This document shows, piece by piece, positions 62,330-64,000 of a DNA stretch of 64,000 nucleotides. Below the pieces are notes generated by a model. It ran no database searches, was not told where the DNA came from, and worked only from the letters and a program-made list of their open reading frames with translations. The position numbers and the translations under genes are program-made. This DNA is from an uncultured Lachnospiraceae bacterium. Lineage in GTDB: Bacteria > Bacillota > Clostridia > Lachnospirales > Lachnospiraceae. Where the stretch lies: assembly GCA_947245585.1 (NCBI GenBank), contig CAMXPV010000014.1, forward strand, positions 17,392 to 81,391, read 5' to 3'. Position 1 is the first letter of the stretch. Every line of letters starts with the position of its first letter.

Positions 62330-63469
62330 TCATGGTCTTTGTATCTGAAACGTATCCGCAAGCAAAAGCCAATTGGGGCGGAAAAATCTCATAATCTGCC
62401 AGTATCCCATCCCGCGCAGGCCGTACTCCGGCAAAAGCGCAAATTTCGCCTGATAGCTTCTTACATCCTCAAACCACACCTCATGAAGCTCCCCATCCCT
62501 TTCATATTGATAAAAAGGTGACTTGGCCACCTCATCAAATTGAATGGGAACGCCGGCCTCTATGGCAATCCGCACCGCCTCCTGATTGCTGACGGTAGTC
62601 GCCCGGGAAGACCCTTGCACAAAAGGCAGCGTCCAGTCATATCCGTAATTGGGAATTCCCAAATCAATTTTAGATGGCACAATACGCGTTACGGCATATT
62701 CCACCACCTGACGAACTTTATTGACAGGGGCCACAGCCATGGGCGGCCCGTAAGTATACCCCCACTCGTAAGTCATAAGCAAAACGCTGTCTGCAGCCTC
62801 CCCCAGCAAACCGTAATCCTTTCCCTCATAAAGAAGTCCTGCCTGTGTATCGGAGGTCTTGGGCGCCAGAGCCACAGAAACATGATAGCCGTAAGGAGAA
62901 AGCAAGTTTCTCACATCCGCCACAAAATCAGCAAAGGGAACCCGGTCTTCCGGACGGATGTATTCAAAATCAATATCCACACCCTGAAAGTTTTTCCTTT
63001 GAACCGTTTCCAAAAGATTGCCAAGAAGATTTTCTTTGGCAACCGGATCATTCACCACAGCGGTAATCAATAAATTATTGAAATTACCATCCGCCCCAAA
63101 GGGTGTCAGGGTAAGCACCGGACGCACCCCTTCCGTAAGCGCAGCGCTTATCATAAAAGAATCATCCAGTGTAGGCGGCACAATATCTCCGTCCATAGTA
63201 AATCCATATGAAAAGACAGACAGTGAAGACAAAAATGGAAGGGTTTCATTCAAGGTGCCCCGTCGGATAAAAGGGTAGGCATAACCGTTCACCCATGCCG
63301 GATAAGAGGGTGTTGAAATCTCGCCCGTAGATAAAAGAAGCGCCTGCCCTACCGCCAAGGGATACGGATAGGAAAGTTGATTGTTATAAATAATGGAAGA
63401 TGCTGAAATTCCATGGCTTGCCGCAATGGAGTCTACCGTATCACCTGACTTTACCACATAAATTTCCAT
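62330..63469 (-). CDS. LysM plus GH18 protein (SleL/YaaH-like)
   Basis: 379 residues. One LysM cell-wall binding domain (1-48, IYVVKSGDTVDSIAASHGIS) precedes a GH18 domain. The catalytic motif is FQGVDIDFEY with Glu169 as acid. The family includes spore-cortex N-acetylglucosaminidases such as SleL/YaaH, which lack a signal peptide and are packed in the spore from the mother cell; this protein also lacks one. One LysM copy rather than two. CAGGAAT precedes ATG. It supports a spore-forming host. Confidence 0.9.
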   Translation of the reverse strand: MEIYVVKSGDTVDSIAASHGISASSIIYNNQLSYPYPLAVGQALLLSTGEISTPSYPAWVNGYAYPFIRRGTLNETLPFLSSLSVFSYGFTMDGDIVPPTLDDSFMISAALTEGVRPVLTLTPFGADGNFNNLLITAVVNDPVAKENLLGNLLETVQRKNFQGVDIDFEYIRPEDRVPFADFVADVRNLLSPYGYHVSVALAPKTSDTQAGLLYEGKDYGLLGEAADSVLLMTYEWGYTYGPPMAVAPVNKVRQVVEYAVTRIVPSKIDLGIPNYGYDWTLPFVQGSSRATTVSNQEAVRIAIEAGVPIQFDEVAKSPFYQYERDGELHEVWFEDVRSYQAKFALLPEYGLRGMGYWQIMRFFRPNWLLLADTFQIQRP

Positions 63470-63536
63470 AGAATATTCCTGTAGGCTTTTGGTTTATTCT
63501 ATGCAGGAAACAGGGAGCAGATACGGTTCTTATCTT

Positions 63537-63632
63537 TCAAATTTTATTACGCCTCCTGTCCTTCCCCTTACAATACACCACCGCCGTCAGCGTACTGATG
63601 AACGTCGCCACAATCGCCGGCGCAATTTTCAC
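63537..63632 (-). pseudogene. spmA-like 3' remnant
   Basis: In the gene-free stretch between the LysM-GH18 and HEPN genes, 31 codons on the minus strand read VKIAPAIVATFISTLTAVV, then YCKGKDRRRNKI and TGA. This resembles the C-terminus of SpmA (Bacillus: GPSILATLISGIGAI, then RRKK). Just upstream there is a stop codon (TAA, 63642-63644) in an AT-rich junction, and only this end of the gene is present. The match is short and rests on recall of the family, so it is tentative. Confidence 0.5.
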
Positions 63633-63653
63633 AAAATATATTTATTATATTTT

Positions 63654-64000
63654 TTAGCACATATTTCTTCCATCTTTAATTTGTGTCACAACATATTCCT
63701 CCACCCTATCGTAAAAATACTGTGCATTTAATATCTGTTCTTCAACCTCTCTCTTCGATATCACAAAATAATCATTATAATCGCTGTCGCTACGAATATC
63801 AAAGGCTTCTGATATAATATCTGACATTGATACATCAAATATTTCTGTTTTTATATATTCTTTGCGAAAATAAGCTCCTACCGCAGAATGTTTTGAAAAA
63901 TCTACAGCACATAATGCCAATACGCTCCTCATACAATGGAAAACCGCATAATAAGAACGATTTGCCGCACCCTTGTAATCTGATATTTCTATCAATGCTT
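63654..64000 (-). CDS. HEPN-domain protein, partial at the right edge
   Basis: At least 115 residues; the frame stays open to the right edge, so the true start is outside. It shows the HEPN core SYYAVFHCMRSVLALC with the family pattern GAANRSYYA before it, and the Ser-Lys-His loop FSKHSAVGAYF. HEPN proteins are often toxins paired with a small MNT nucleotidyltransferase, or belong to defence systems. A partner, if any, would be upstream beyond the edge. The region is visibly richer in A and T than its neighbours, consistent with recent transfer. Confidence 0.8.
   Translation of the reverse strand, partial: ALIEISDYKGAANRSYYAVFHCMRSVLALCAVDFSKHSAVGAYFRKEYIKTEIFDVSMSDIISEAFDIRSDSDYNDYFVISKREVEEQILNAQYFYDRVEEYVVTQIKDGRNMC

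Noticed and set aside
1..64000. CRISPR arrays, tRNA or rRNA genes, integrases and transposases
   Set aside because: None was recognised on reading; there is no regular spacer pattern and no recombinase-like product, though a tRNA could be missed without a covariance scan.

Overview
The window looks like a low-to-moderate GC, spore-forming Firmicute of the Clostridia, most likely Lachnospiraceae. I infer this from AGGAGG-type ribosome binding sites, GTG and TTG starts, YesM/YesN-type two-component genes, a spore maturation gene (spmB), a LysM-GH18 protein of the spore-cortex type, and a rich c-di-GMP and chemotaxis repertoire. No rRNA, tRNA, CRISPR array or complete insertion sequence was seen. 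Most genes lie on the minus strand, so operons read from high to low coordinates. || Region by region: 1-3.3 kb holds a CUT1 sugar ABC transporter (lipoprotein and two permeases, the last cut by the window edge) with its own promoter and operator-like repeat. 3.4-6.9 kb holds a DUF624/YesL-like membrane protein, a diguanylate cyclase and an HD-GYP protein. 6.9-18.3 kb is mainly housekeeping (GNAT, ldhA, hydrolase, metG, map, a BlaI-like repressor, a MATE pump), interrupted by an unusual three-gene envelope module (12.07-14.97 kb). 18.3-24.6 kb is an L-arabinose catabolic operon read araA-araB-araD-split transketolase-rpe. An AraR-type regulator and a ChvE/MmsAB-type monosaccharide ABC transporter follow (24.7-30.2 kb), with AraR-like palindromes at both promoters. 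30.3-34 kb carries two chemotaxis receptors around a small membrane protein. 34.2-39.1 kb is a second CUT2 transporter resembling YtfQRT-YjfF. It is flanked by a second GntR/LacI-type regulator and by a sensor kinase / membrane-anchored sugar-binding protein / AraC-type response regulator operon (40.6-44.7 kb). || 44.9-58.1 kb is mixed: two more diguanylate cyclases, a DUF885 protein, a FabT-like MarR regulator, SpmB, a CE2-like esterase, a ROK fructokinase, an FAD oxidoreductase, a large cell-surface repeat protein, a vWA-like protein and a lipoprotein. 58.3-61.4 kb has an AgrA/AgrC-like two-component pair and a bacteriohemerythrin fused to a CheX-like region. 61.4-63.5 kb has a fructosamine kinase and the LysM-GH18 protein. 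The right edge holds a short spmA-like 3' remnant beside an AT-rich, truncated HEPN-domain gene. || Taken together, the centre of the window is a pentose and sugar acquisition island. Two CUT2 importers feed arabinose into the pentose phosphate pathway. Two AraR-like repressors and a ligand-sensing two-component system control expression, and chemotaxis receptors sit between the transporters. The least explained parts are the three-gene envelope module, the hemerythrin-CheX-like fusion, the displaced spm genes with the HEPN gene, and a structured 464-base gap upstream of the FabT-like gene.
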